In this document: piece by piece, positions 46,363 to 57,479 of the stretch | Layout of the letters: every line of letters starts with the position of its first letter | How positions within the stretch are numbered: the first letter of the stretch is position 1 | Assembly (NCBI GenBank): GCA_034509425.1 | Contig: JAVTVJ010000369.1 | Coordinates: 1,891,501-1,955,500, forward strand | DNA length: 64,000 bases | Source of the DNA: Eopsaltria australis | Lineage: Eukaryota > Chordata > Aves > Passeriformes > Petroicidae | Direction: 5' to 3' | Program-made: the position numbers and the translations under genes | Notes under the pieces: model-generated | The model's database searches: none | What the model saw: only the letters and a program-made list of their open reading frames with translations | What the model was told of the DNA's origin: nothing

Positions 46363-46893
46363 CAGTGTCCTGGTGCCACTGCAGTGTCCTGGTGCCATTA
46401 CAGTGTCCTGGTGCCATTGCAGTGTCCTGGTGTCACAGCAGTGTCCTGGTGCCACTGCAGTGTCCTGGTGTCACAGCAGTGTCCTGGTGCCATTACAGTG
46501 TCCTGGTGTCACAGCAGTGTCCTGGTGCCACTGCAGTGTCCTGGTGCCACTGCAATGTCCTGGTGCCATTACAGTGTCCTGGTGCCATTACAGTGTCCTG
46601 GTGCCACAGCAGTGTCCTGGTGCCATTACAGTGTCCTGGTGCCACTGCAATGTCCTGGTGCCATTACAGTGTCCTGGTGTCACAGCAGTGTCCTGGTGCC
46701 ACTGCAGTGTCCTGGTGCCACTGCAGTGTCCTGGTGCCATTGCAGTGTCCTGGTGCCACTGCAATGTCCTGGTGCCATTGCAGTGTCCTGGTGCCACAGC
46801 AGTGTCCTGGTGCCATTACAATGTCCTGGTGCCATTACAGTGTCCTGGTGCCATTACAGTGTCCTGGTGCCACTGCCATGTCCTGGTGCCACC
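46363..46893. repeat. Minisatellite, about 28 copies of a 19-bp unit
   Basis: The unit cagtgtcctggtgccatta repeats about 28 times in strict 19-bp phase. The 'cagtgtcctggtg' core is nearly invariant, while the last six bases vary among ccatta, ccactg, ccattg, ccacag and tcacag. Because 19 is 3n+1 and the unit has no stop in any plus frame, all three plus frames (216-247 codons) stay open across the array; these are not genes. Degenerate units (gcagtgccacag) lead in from about 46,330. Confidence 0.96.
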
Positions 46894-48291
46894 TCCAGCA
46901 AGTCCTGCAGGGAGGGACCCTCAGAGGCCACGCTGGTGACCCAGCCCAGTGGCACACAGCAGTTGGCAGCCCCGGGCTGGAGCTGGCTGTAAAACACAGC
47001 CAGAATAGCCCCGTGCTCTGCTCTTGCCTCCGGCCAGCTTTGGGCTGAACGCCTGACCCGAGGCCTCTCTCTGCTCCTTTAAATAGCTGGGAAAATGGAG
47101 GTGGGAAAAGCCAGGCTCGGGCTGTCCTCGGCAGCCTCGGCGTGTGCTGCCATTGCTCTGGAAGAAATGCTCCCTCCTGCCTCAGGCAGGCCGCGATCCC
47201 TGCCTGGAGAAATGGCTTTCTCCTGAGCGTTTGTTATCTGCAGCTGCGTGAGGCTCTGCGGCTGCTCAATTAAAGAGCTCGTTTTCCCATTAAGTGTCTC
47301 CTCAGACAAATGGGAAGTGTGTTTAATGCTCGCTCAGGATGAGGCCAGCATGTTTCTCCTGCTGTTTTACACTTCCTTCTTCATAGGGATTTGTCGTCTC
47401 TGACTGTTCAAATACCTTGAAGTTCCCCAGCATTTGCCATCAGGGGAAGGTAACAAGTGTGGTGACAAAGAGTGAGTGCCAGATGGGCCTGGGAGAATGG
47501 ATGGCTTTAATAGACGTTACTGAGGCCCTTTTGCACCCTGCCTGATGCTGAGCAACCTCCCCATCCATCACCCTCACCCTGCCTGAGGAGAGCACAGCAG
47601 CCAGCCTTTAACACACCTTTCCTCCCCTGCTCCTGTCAGGCAAAGTGCTGGCCTGGCTCCCTCCCCTCTCCTGACAGTTTGGAGAAGGCAAAACAAGCAA
47701 CAGATCCCCTTCCTCAGCTTGATGCTTTTTGTTAACATGACCTGAGAATCAGCTCCTTCCTGCATTAATACAAGAACTGATCGAGTGTGCTCTGAACCTT
47801 TATTTTCCTTTTTTTCTTTCCCCCTATTTTCCTCAGCACTGTTTTGCTATGAATCAAACATCTGAGGGAAATGATGCAGATTTTTGCCTGTATAAAAATG
47901 CTTTGCCCGAAGTACGAGTTCCACGTTGGGCTGATGCATTAATCCTTGTCTCATGGACAGCAATAATCACTCTCTGTCGTTTTTCAAGCTGCAACTCAGC
48001 ACTTCAGCTTTTCTCACTTGCCTTTCAGCAAGTTTGGTGTCAGCCCCAAAATGGGGAAAGGAGGGAGGGAGGGAGGAGGGCAGAGCTCCTCTGGGCCTGA
48101 TCCTGCTCTGGCCTGCACTGAAGGTGTGTAATGAGTAACTGGGTAAAAGCAGCATCAGACTCCACTGTTCCCTGATTTCTCATCTCATTCCTAAACCAGC
48201 CTTGGCTAAAGAGCAGCAGGGTTTATGTGTGACCAGTGTGCCCCAGCTGGGCTGAGCAAGGCTTGGTGGGACCATTCTGACTCCTTGGGAC
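46894..48291. other. Unassigned stretch with local CpG enrichment
   Basis: Between about 46,970 and 47,335 I count about 16 CpG in 370 bases, much more than elsewhere but below a typical CpG island. The words ctttaaatagc (47,077) and tcaattaaagagctcg are nearby. No exon is visible. A (GGGA)n run is at 48,061-48,080. 47,760-47,990 is CpG-poor and possibly constrained. Confidence 0.45.
48061..48080. repeat. Purine microsatellite (GGGA)n
   Basis: Four to five GGGA/GGA units in a purine-only run. Confidence 0.85.
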
Positions 48292-48432
48292 TGACCAGGT
48301 GTGGTGGGAGCAGCCTGGCTTGCTTGGACTGACCAGGCGTGGTGGGAGCAGCCTTGGCTTGCTTGGACTGACCAGTGGTGGGAGCAGCCTTGGCTTGCTT
48401 GGACTGACCAGGCGTGGTGGGAGCAGCCTGGC
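48292..48432. repeat. Minisatellite, 36-39-bp unit x4, CR1-derived
   Basis: Four copies of a unit containing gactgaccaggcgtggtggg, then agcagcctggcttgcttg, with small indels. The last copy passes into a recognisable CR1 3' end at 48,441. The 'gcttgg ... ggtgggagcagcctgg' core resembles the CR1 segment that normally precedes 'gtggaaggtgtccctgccc', so the array probably arose by amplifying part of that CR1. Confidence 0.85.
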
Positions 48433-48511
48433 TGCTCTTCCCTGCCCATGGCAGGGGGCTGGAACCCGATGGTCTTTAATCCACCCCAAACCACTCTGTG
48501 ACTGTGATTCC
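48433..48511 (+). mobile_element. CR1 LINE 3' end (short)
   Basis: Sense terminus: 'cttccctgcccatggcaggg', 'ctggaacccgatggtcttta', 'atccaccccaaaccactctg', 'tgactgtgattcc'. Its upstream part is replaced by the tandem array. Confidence 0.88.
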
Positions 48512-50002
48512 TGAGCTCTGGTGCAGAGGGGCAGCTGTTCCTCTTGGCCAGGGCAGGGCTCCTGGGTGTTTTGCATGAGCAGTGAATAAAGAGCAAGGGA
48601 AGTACAAGTTGCTGTGTGATGTGAGCTGCAATTCTCCAGCCTTTGTCCCATTGCAGATGTGCAACCCCACTGTGCTGCCCACCCTGTGCTGGGGGATTTA
48701 GGGCTGACATGAGAGGAGCCCTGGGAGCACTCAGTGCCTTTGTGCTCTGAGATCAGCCTCAGCTCTTCAGTAAAACAAGTCCTGATTTATCCCTGTGGAT
48801 AAATAACTTCAGCTCAGGACTCCATCACTGTCAGGTTTTGAGGCACTTCCCCTACAAGAGGCAGTAAAACCCTTTACAGCACTTGCTCAGCACGACAAAT
48901 CCTGTTCATCCCCTTGAGGGTGGCTTTATGTCCCGTGCCCCACGGGGGCTGTGCCAGTCACTCCAGCCCTGCTGCTGGGGTGATGTGGATGAAGTGTCAC
49001 AGTCTCACCCTGGGCTGTGGCCACAGGGCACATCCCTGGTGTCCTGTGCACTCCCAGCAGAGCCACTGCTCCTTCCTTGTCCCTGGTGGCCACAAATCCA
49101 GAAATGGGGAAGATTTGGCTCCAAGCAGCTCTGCTTTGGACTGAAATGGAAATGGATCTGATGACCATCAAGAGGGTGCCACGAGGTTAGTGGTTAATAA
49201 ATGGTTTAATAGCTGGCTTTAAATAGTTCTTGTAATTGAGGCTTTTTGAAATTCATGTTCATATGGGAAAATCAGGTTTTTTGCTTAGAAAATACTGAAA
49301 CACATTTTTTTCTAATTTCACATTAAATTGTGGTAAGTGTGATTGAAGAGGCCAATTGACAATGTCCCTCTCCCCTGAACAGTTTTGGTTGCAGTAACTG
49401 GTATTGACTCTGTGGAAAAGAATTCATGGAAAATCTTCAGGTGGATGCAATCAGATTTCTTCAAGAAAGGGGCGAGCAAAACTTTCTAATTTTTAACAAT
49501 AAATTCTCAGTGATTTGAGTTTTAACTGCTGCTCCTCTCCAGGTTCAGAAATGTGTGTATGGAATGTACAGATCCCAGCAGACAGAATATTCTCTCTGAA
49601 GGCTGCTCACCTGGGCAGGAATATTTCACATCCAAATCTGAACAAGGAGAGAGGAATAGCCTGAAATTGCCAAGTGTTTTGTGCTAAGAGCTTTAATGTG
49701 AGATTTAGGGATTTCTTATTCAGTTTGCTGGGCTCAATTGAGCTAAAGAGTTTAAATCTTTTAAGTTTTGGGTCTTTGATCATGTTTGGTCACCAGCTGA
49801 ACCCTGACTATTGCAGGTTGATACTTTGATTTTGTCCAGACTTAAAAGAATTCGGATAAAGGCAGAAAGTTTCTCTCTAGAAAACAGAAACTTTGCTTTT
49901 TGAAAAAGCCCCACAATTTCCACTGGAGATAGAGTGCAGGTTTTTAGATTTTTGTAGCAAAATTATTTCTTGTCAACTACAGGTGAACATGGCTGTTATA
50001 AC
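48512..50002. other. Unassigned stretch, AT-rich from 49,150
   Basis: To about 49,150 it is GC-rich with short overlapping ORFs. From 49,150 onward it is AT-rich, CpG-poor and nearly ORF-free for 1.2 kb. No repeat is recognised. Confidence 0.45.
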
Positions 50003-50031
50003 CATTATTATTACTATTATTATTATTATTA
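50003..50031. repeat. (ATT)n microsatellite
   Basis: About nine ATT units with one interruption (ATTACT). Confidence 0.9.
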
Positions 50032-51554
50032 ACTATTTTTCTTCCTTCAATTAATTTATTTGCAAGACCCTTCTGCTGTTTTAGAGATCTCAAACATAAG
50101 CATTATTTTTTATTCTGAAATTAAGGCTAAAATAAAATACCAGATCATTCAAATGACTTGGTTTCATCTTTTGTATTTTCTGAACGACCAGACCTAACTC
50201 TTAGGAAATCCACACAGCCCTTGAAATATCTACTGAGAGAAGAAAAACATGATGGGGGGGGAAGCCCATGGAAGAACATGGGGGGGAAAAAAAAGCCCAT
50301 TAAGTGAAATCCAAGGAGGAAGGACAAAATAATGCTCAAAAATGATGTTCCTTTTCCCCTCTCAATCCCCTCAGTCACCTGAGAGCCACAAATCCCCCTG
50401 CAGGGAGGAGGAAATGCAGTTATCACTCTGCTCTGGCACAGCAAAGGCTAAAACCAAAGTGGTTTAACACAGAAACCGGAATAATTTGCAGACTATGAGA
50501 GAAGGGCTTTGAGGATGCTCCAGTATGGGCAGCACCCGAAGTGAAGTTCAGGAAAAACAACTTTCCTTTGGGATTTTATAGCCCTTATTGTAAACAGCGA
50601 GTGACAAATGTATTTTAAAAATTAGGGAAAAAAAGAAGTCCTGCCAGGAAGCACTTAAGTCAGCTGGAATATTTCTCCCCTGATAACTCTGAGTTATCCA
50701 TTTTCCCCTGGTTCTGCCTCACTGTGGCCCTGTAAAAAAACAGCCCCAGCTGCTCAATAAATAATAACGCCACGGAATTTTAAAACAAGAAACTGTTATT
50801 AAAGTTACAAATCTTTGTGGTCTTTTTATCATTAATAAAACATTTATCTATTAATAATGGATATTGTTTCTACCCAGCTCCTGCTTTAAATGGGAAGAAA
50901 ACCGACAGAAAATGAATGGCGATTGGAAAATTGCCAATATTTCCTTGCCCTCCCCAGCCAAGGCTGACAAAAGCAGTTCCATTGATAAAGTGCTCGTCAT
51001 TTACAGAGGTTTAAAAATTTTAACAGCCTGACATAAATTGAGGGCTCCATGCTTGGCCTTGGGGCCACGAGCAGCTGGGATTAATGGGGAGAGTGGGCAG
51101 GAACAGGAGCTGTGGCTGCAAGTCCTGCACGTGTGGTTAAAGGGGATGGTGCTCACACCAGCCCAGCTCTGCATCCCCATGTGCAGCACTCCAGGACACC
51201 TCAGGGGCAGCTCCACCTGCAGTGCAGAATCCCAGAATTTATGGGATGGAGATGGGATTGGTGATGATCCCGCCTCTCTCTGCACAGCCCAGTGCAGAGC
51301 AGGGCCCAGCAGCCCAATCGTGCTGGAGGTGCTGGTGACACATCCCAGGGCTGTCCCCGCCTTTTAATGAGTCAGAGCTGTTGCAGTGTCCTGCCCTTTC
51401 TGGCTGCAAGGGAACATCCATCCCATTGTCTGGGCAGGATAATTGCACAGGGCTGGCAGCCCTGCACTCAAAATAGCAGCCTGACCCAAATGAGAACATT
51501 TCCCATGTGGCTGAAAGTGTCTTGTTTTCTCTCTCAGAAAAAATAGGAATAGGG

Positions 51555-51556
<2 letters not shown>
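50032..51556. other. Unassigned non-coding stretch
   Basis: AT-rich with A and G runs (ggggggg at 50,253 and 50,281). ORFs up to 109 codons at 51,001-51,499 overlap on both strands. No exon or mobile element is recognised. Confidence 0.5.
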
Positions 51557-51586
<30 letters not shown>

Positions 51587-51587
51587 T
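51557..51587. repeat. (AT)n followed by poly-T
   Basis: About 11 bases of alternating AT run into 20 uninterrupted T. It could be an inverted poly-A tail, but no source gene is recognised. Confidence 0.88.
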
Positions 51588-52924
51588 AAAGGAAATGTTC
51601 AAGTGTTGGTTTTGAAGTGCTAAACACCCACAGCTCTCTCAGCCACTCCTCAGCACACTTGTGCTCCAGATCTGGGGGGCTCAGCTGGAGAAAAGGAGGC
51701 AGAATTACTCCAGGGAGCCACACCACACCATCATGGTTCATGTGTCTGGTTCCACTGGAGGAGCCTCAGCAGCTGCTGATTGATTAAAAACCATCAAAAC
51801 ACAAACACCCCGAGGAGCACATCTGGAGGAAAGCTCACTCAGAGGTGTTTGCTCACTGTGTTCCACACCACAGCACTCAGCTGGCAGCTCTGCACTGCTC
51901 CCTTTGCAGACTGAACCTTCCCAGGGCCCTGGTGTCCTTTTATCCAGAGCAGCAAATATTTGACAGCCTGGTAATTGCTGCTTTACAGTGGTGGGTGGCA
52001 CAGGGTGACCGTGAAGGATGGAGAGCAAGCTCTGGAGGTGGATCTGACGGAAAGATTCATGTTTGCAGCACGGCAGGAACATTCTGGTGACATCTCCTGC
52101 TGCAGTGCCTGGCAGCTGCTGGCTTTCCCCTGCACAGAGTTTGTGGAAATGTCCCTGTCCTGTGGCTCAGTGCCTGGCGTGGTCCAGACACAACGCAAAC
52201 GGAGCCCTCTGAGGAATAATGATGAAACAGTGCTTAATGTGCATTTGCTGTTGCTGCAGATGGACCTGGGACCACTCCAGGCTATCCAGAATTGCATTGG
52301 GAATGTGGCCTGTGGGACCAGACTGCAGGAGGGTGGTGTAAGGTGATAAATGCATTTTTACATGCTCTGTGTTTGGGACATTGGTACCTGTGCTTTAATT
52401 GTCTCCATCCAGATGTTCATGACAAAGCACAGCTGCTGAGCCTGTGCTGGAGTCACAGCAATGCCAGCTGAGGTGCCATTAGAGTTGTGTGGCCTCCCCT
52501 GTGACAGCATCCCAGTGACAGCTGGGCACTGGTTAATGACAAATTATTGTTTGTAACACACTGGGGCTGAGGTGCCTCTGCATCAGGAGGAGGGTGAGGG
52601 CTGGGGCCCTGCCTCTGTGTGAGGATGTGAAACCACAAAGGGAAGTTGGTGTTACTCCTTCAGGAGCAAAAAAAGGTGCCAAATTCATTTTTTCCTCCGA
52701 GATATTACCTCTCTGAGAGATGTAACCCCCAGCTGGGAAGCATTTAAAACAACTGCAGTGCAGACAGTGCATGAGGCAGCAGAGAGAGGGCAGAGCATCT
52801 GTGCAAAGGGAACTGGCAGGGCCAGCACAGTCCTGGGCCAAGAGCTGGGTCTGCTTCTGCACAAACACCACAGGGAAGGGAAGGATGGAAACTCAGATCT
52901 GGAACTGGTTAAAGCACCTCAGGG
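51588..52924. other. Unassigned non-coding stretch
   Basis: Overlapping ORFs of 104-123 codons occupy both strands at 51,738-52,346; the plus-strand frame has fairly balanced composition but no motif. No repeat is recognised. Confidence 0.45.
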
Positions 52925-53008
52925 AGTGGAGCGATGGAGCAGCTTTGGGGGCTGGAACAAAATGGGCTTTGAGGTTCCTTCCAGCTCCAACCATTCCGTG
53001 ATTCCCTG
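52925..53008 (+). mobile_element. CR1 LINE 3' end (short)
   Basis: Degenerate sense terminus: 'ggctggaacaaaatgggctt', 'tgaggttccttccagctcca', 'accattccgtgattccctg'. Directly followed by a second CR1 in the same orientation. Confidence 0.85.
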
Positions 53009-53019
53009 AACTCCTTACA

Positions 53020-53270
53020 TGGGCAGACAATGATAGGACAAGGGGAAAGGGGTTTAAACTAAAAGAGATTCAGATATTTGGGAGAAATTCCACCCTGTGA
53101 GGGTGGGGAGGCCCTGGCACAGGGTGCCCAGAGCAGCTGTGGCTGCTCCATCCTTGGAAGTGTCCAAGGTTGGAGAGGACTTGGAACAACCTGGGCTAGT
53201 GGAAGGTTTGGGGTTGGAATTGGATGGGCTTTAAGGTCCCTTCCAACTCAATCCATTCTGTGATTCCATG
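53020..53270 (+). mobile_element. CR1 LINE 3'-end fragment
   Basis: Sense CR1: 'ggacaaggggaaaggggttt', 'aaactaaaagagattcagat', 'ctgtgagggtggggaggccc', 'ctggcacagggtgcccagag', 'gggctttaaggtcccttcca', tail 'attctgtgattccatg'. It starts about 12 bases after the tail of the preceding CR1. Confidence 0.95.
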
Positions 53271-54040
53271 AAATAAGCATCAGAAACCCAGGAATTAATT
53301 AAATTTAAGTGTAAGGAAAACAGAGAAATATGTCACATCCAGGTTATTAATGATTATAAGTCCTCAGTAAATTCCCATTATTGGGGCACAGAGTTATGGT
53401 GATGGATATTCCTACAGAGGAGACAAAGAAAGTTTTTAAAAGTCAGGGCGAGTTTTGTTTCTATTTTCACTTTTCACTGATTTACTCTTGGCTGTTGAAC
53501 AGACACTGAGAATGCAGAGAGGAGCAAACCCACGAGTTCAGTTTTCATTCCTGGCCTTGTGTTCCTTGGCTTTCCACCCCTAGCCTGGGGGATGTTTACA
53601 AGCTCAGAAATCATTTTTACCTTGAAATGGATCAGTTAAAAATTAACACAGTTGTAACTAACTTTGAAAGGATTAAATTAGAAGCGCTGTGCAAGAAATG
53701 TAAAGTCAGAGCACGCCTATAATATCATGGTGGTTTATGTTCTTAAATTAAAAATTTTAATTAAATTTGCCTCTTTAAAAATTATTTTGCTTCTACAGTG
53801 TTATCTAGATGTTTTAGTCTGCTGTGGAGGAACGGAGAGAAACTGGAGCAAACAAATCAACTATTGCATAAAAACACACAGGCACACTTGCAGGTTTATC
53901 CCAGAGAATTGCCTTGGCCCATTGGGGAGGTTTTTGAGTTATGCTGAACATTCACCTTTCCAGAGAAAGCACAGCAATCAAATGTCCTTTTTCAAAGCAT
54001 TTGCCTCTGCTCCAGCTGCTGGGATGGGCTGGGGTGAGCC
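53271..54040. other. Unassigned AT-rich stretch
   Basis: AT-rich and CpG-poor. A 236-codon ORF starts at 53,727 and runs through the next minisatellite. Only its first 105 codons are outside the array, and they have no recognisable motif. Confidence 0.5.
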
Positions 54041-54362
54041 CTTGACACCATCAGTTCCCCCTCAACACCATCAAATCCCCCCTCAACACCATCAGTTCCC
54101 CCCTCAACACCATCAAATCCCCCTCAACACCATCAGTTCCCCCTCAACACCATCAATTCCACATCAACACCATCAGTTCCCCCTCAACACCATCAGTTCC
54201 CCCTCAACACCATCAATTCCCCCCCAAAACCATCAATTCCCTCTCAACACCATCAACTTCCCCGAAAACCATCAATTCTCCCCCAACACCATCAATTCCC
54301 TCTTCAACACCATCAATTCCCCCCCAACACCATCAATTCCACATCAACACCATCAATTCCCC
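54041..54362. repeat. Minisatellite, about 16 copies of a 20/21-bp unit
   Basis: The consensus unit is ccctcaacaccatcaattcc; variants include 'cagttcc', 'caaatcc' and 'acatcaacacc'. The array is C/A-rich and almost G-free on this strand. It encodes runs of His, Gln, Pro, Ile and Ser-type residues in one open frame, which I treat as an artefact. Confidence 0.95.
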
Positions 54363-55107
54363 CTCCCACTGCTACTCCCAATGGACACGATGATTCCTGG
54401 GAGCACACAGGGTTTGTTACTGATCTGCTTCTGCTGATTGCAAATAGTTCTGGGGATAAGGGGTATAATTAAAGGAAAAAGCCCCACTGAATGAGTTATA
54501 AGAGGTGTTGGTGAGGTTTCTCATGCAGGACAGCTGAGGATGCAGCACCAGTGAGAGGCTGTTATCAAATTATCCCCTTTTTCAGTTATCCCAGGATGCT
54601 CACTCATCAAGGAGTGAACAGAAAGATGTGTAGATTCACAGAAATTCCAGCTGTGGCTGCAGGAGGGGAGTGGTAACTTGGGAGGGGATGTCCTTGTCCC
54701 TCCTGTAGGATGAGCTGCTGGGAAAGGGAGGCACAGCCTGGGCACACTTGTCCAGGTGCAAGGTGGAGCAGAGCCTGGGGCTGAGCTGTGTGGGAATGTG
54801 CTTTGGAGCCAGCAGGAAGGGAGGATGCAGGATCCTGACCTTTCTACACTTTGGGGCACTTGAAACCCTCCTGTCTGAGGGGCCAGGAGCTGCAGGGTAG
54901 TGGAAAAGCAGCCCTAAAATACCCAACAGAGGGATGATCCATGTGTGTGCTGGGTCAGGGGCCATGGGGTGATCCCACCTCTGTGCTGAGTTCCTGGGGG
55001 AGTGGGGCAGGGGGATAGAGACTCCTAAATCACAGCCTCAGGGATTTGTGTGGGGTCTGCAGGATGAGGAAATACCAGATTTTGAGAGTTTTTTAACATG
55101 AATCTAT
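54363..55107. other. Unassigned non-coding stretch
   Basis: No recognised repeat. Two overlapping minus-strand ORFs of 109-112 codons at 54,521-54,965 are Pro/Ser-rich without a motif. Confidence 0.5.
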
Positions 55108-55140
55108 GAAAGTCACAGAATCACAGAATGGCCTGGGTTG
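55108..55140 (-). mobile_element. CR1 LINE tail, split by an LTR
   Basis: Antisense tail with clean octamers: 'agtcacagaatcacagaatg' then 'gcctgggttg'. The element is cut here and resumes at 55,594 with 'gttggaaaggaccttaaaga'. The shared gttg is the target duplication of the inserted LTR. Confidence 0.93.
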
Positions 55141-55593
55141 TGATGCCTTTTTCTGGTCTTAGGAAATAAAGGCTCAGACAGGGTTAGAGAGTTGGGGGTC
55201 GTTTACCTCGGTATTTTAATAGGATCCCATTCCATGGCTTCTGCCGTCCAGGTAGAATGCGTCACCAAAGCCCCGTCCCCCCAGTCGAGTGTACAATTAA
55301 AGACTCTACTCATTAGCAGATCTACCAGGAGGGCCCAGTAAGGGCCTGGGTGGGCTCACTTCTAGTTTACAAAATCTGTCCTGCTAGGAGACCTTGAGGG
55401 CTCACGAAAACAGGGTGTTTGGTCTCTAACTCTACATGGTTTCAGGGGTGTTTGGTCTCCAGCCCTACAAACACCATGAAACCAGGCTGAACTATCACCT
55501 AAAGCATCACAAGTGTGCATGCTGATACTTGTGAATGTAGGGAACAGGGTAAGAAATATTCAGGAGAAAAGCAGAAAAATCCTTCAGGCATCA
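55141..55593. mobile_element. Solo-LTR-like insertion (453 bp)
   Basis: It starts TGATGCC and ends GGCATCA, a perfect 7-bp terminal inverted repeat with the canonical TG...CA ends. It is flanked by gttg on both sides (55,137-55,140 and 55,594-55,597), a 4-bp target duplication that also restores an uninterrupted CR1 when removed. A 4-bp duplication is usual for gammaretrovirus-like (class I) elements, though not proof. Internal direct repeats (ggtgtttggtctc at about 55,409 and 55,447) could be U3 enhancer-like. Polarity is unclear: AATAAA-, AATTAAA- and TATTAAAA-like words occur on different strands. No internal retroviral sequence is present, so it is a solo LTR. Confidence 0.9.
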
Positions 55594-55725
55594 GTTGGAA
55601 AGGACCTTAAAGATCACCCAGTTCCAACACCCTGCTACGGGCAGGGCACCTTCCACTATCCCAGGTTGCTCCAAGCCCCATCCAGCCTGGCCCGGAACAC
55701 TTCCAGGAGTGGGAGATGAGGAGGT
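55594..55725 (-). mobile_element. CR1 LINE, continuation after the LTR
   Basis: Antisense CR1: 'gttggaaaggaccttaaaga', 'tcacccagttccaacaccct', 'gcaccttccactatcccagg', 'ttgctccaagccccatccag', fading at 'ggagatgagg'. Confidence 0.93.
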
Positions 55726-57479
55726 TTGTGGTTTCTGTGGATAACTCTGAGGGCTGACTGTGATTCTCCCCCTCTTCCCTCCAGCACTTGCTGCTGACTC
55801 AGCTCCAAGAGTCTCATTGATTCTTCACCCTTTCCTTCCACACACCCCACTTCTCTCCTTGCCTGTGTCATTACACCAGCCCCCACAATTCCCAGGGCTT
55901 TATTCAGGCACAGGGACCCCTGAGCAGGCTGAGGAGAGGGGATCTCATCCCACCCAAGGGCAGCTCCTGCCTGCTGAGCACCAGCATCACGGGGACACTC
56001 AGTGTTCCAAAGATGCTGCACCAGGAGCTGCACCTCAGTTTTCTCACCTGACCAAAGTTTATAAGGAGGGGTTAGAGTGGGAAAGGGTTGTAGGTATTCC
56101 TGAAATGCTGTGGCCCCAGCTTTCCCCATCTCCATGGAGCACTGCAGATCCATCAGTGGGATGCAATTCTCCCGGGGTCACTGGGACAGTGGGGTGGCTT
56201 TCCCAGTGTGGGTCTTTCCCCATACAGGGAAACCTGCCATAAACCTTCTCCTGCTGCTCTCCTTTTGGTTTTCCTCTCCCCCTGCTCCTCTCCTGACCCT
56301 TGGAAGGGGTCAGGATGCACCTGTGCCTCAGCAGAGGGGTTGGGCTGGCTCCTCCACGCAGGCACCTCCCAGCAATTTGGCATTGCAGTCACAGCCCATC
56401 CCCAGCTCTGCATTGTAGGAAGCAAATTTTGCCCAATAAAGGGATCGATCAGCTGCCCTGTGCATGTTCTCAGTGCTGTTAACAAAACCATCACATAAGC
56501 ACTTCTTCAAATCTCTGCTCAGACATTGCTCCCAAAATCTCTGCTCGCAGTGCTCGATGAAATGAGCACAAAGAGCCCTTTTGTGCTGCAGCCTCTGCCC
56601 CTCTCACAGCTCCACACTGGCTCTGCTTTCCCCAAAGCTCTGGGCAAAGGGAGGTGTGGGGTGGCGGTAGCAATTGGAGGAGAGCAGGCTCCTGCTTTGG
56701 CATCAGGAATTCACAAAGCAGAGAAAGAACAGGGAATTTGGCTGGGGAAAGCAGAAGGGGCAGCAGGAAAATGAGGGTGTGGGCAGGGCTGTGCAGAGGT
56801 GCAGGGGCAGGGGGGAGCAGCCTGACCTGCTCCTCTGCTCCAGGAGGGAATGAGCAGAATTCCATGCGTCCTCCATGGCTCTGCCTTCTGAAAATGCAAA
56901 CTGCTGCTTCTTCCCCACAGCAGATTTTCTCTACATGAATTATTTTGATAGTTTTTTTGATTGAAAAAGTATCTTAACATAGAATAATTCCAGAAGAGAA
57001 AGCAAAGGCTGGTTTACATTGCAGGCTGCAGTAAAAAAGACGGATAGAGGATGTCACCAAAAAAATCAAAAAGGGGGAAACACTTCTAAAAAGCCAATAG
57101 TTTTTCATAAAATCTTTCATGTTCTACTAAAGGCCATTTTTCAACCAAATGATTCTTTGCCTTGTCCTAGGCTTGAAAAATGTTAAGCAGCATCTCCCAA
57201 GGCCACGCTGGAGAGGCTGGCAGGGAAGGGGAGAGACTGCATTTCACTGAGGGGGCTCCCAGCCCCAGGGGCTGTGCCTGGGATCACTTCTGGGATATTT
57301 CATGCTCTCTGTTCTTGCCTTTGAGTTCAGTTTTGCCTCTGAATTTTGTAGTGCTACTCCTATTTTTTATGTCCATGTTGCTGTTATGAGGTGGGTGGTT
57401 ATGCTGGGAGAATTCTGGTGCTGGAGTCTCTCCCAAGGTTGGATTGATGTGTTGAACTTTTCACAGGATCATGGAGTGA
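55726..57479. other. Unassigned non-coding stretch
   Basis: ORFs up to 165 codons at 55,656-56,242 and others at 56,110-56,980 overlap on opposite strands; the first begins inside CR1. 56,930-57,180 is AT-rich. No repeat or exon is recognised. Confidence 0.5.

Noticed and set aside
46279..47048. Three plus-strand ORFs of 216, 237 and 247 codons
   Set aside because: They are the three frames of a stop-free 19-bp repeat; they have no independent coding evidence.
53727..54437. 236-codon ORF
   Set aside because: More than half is the 20/21-bp array; the unique N-terminal part has no motif.
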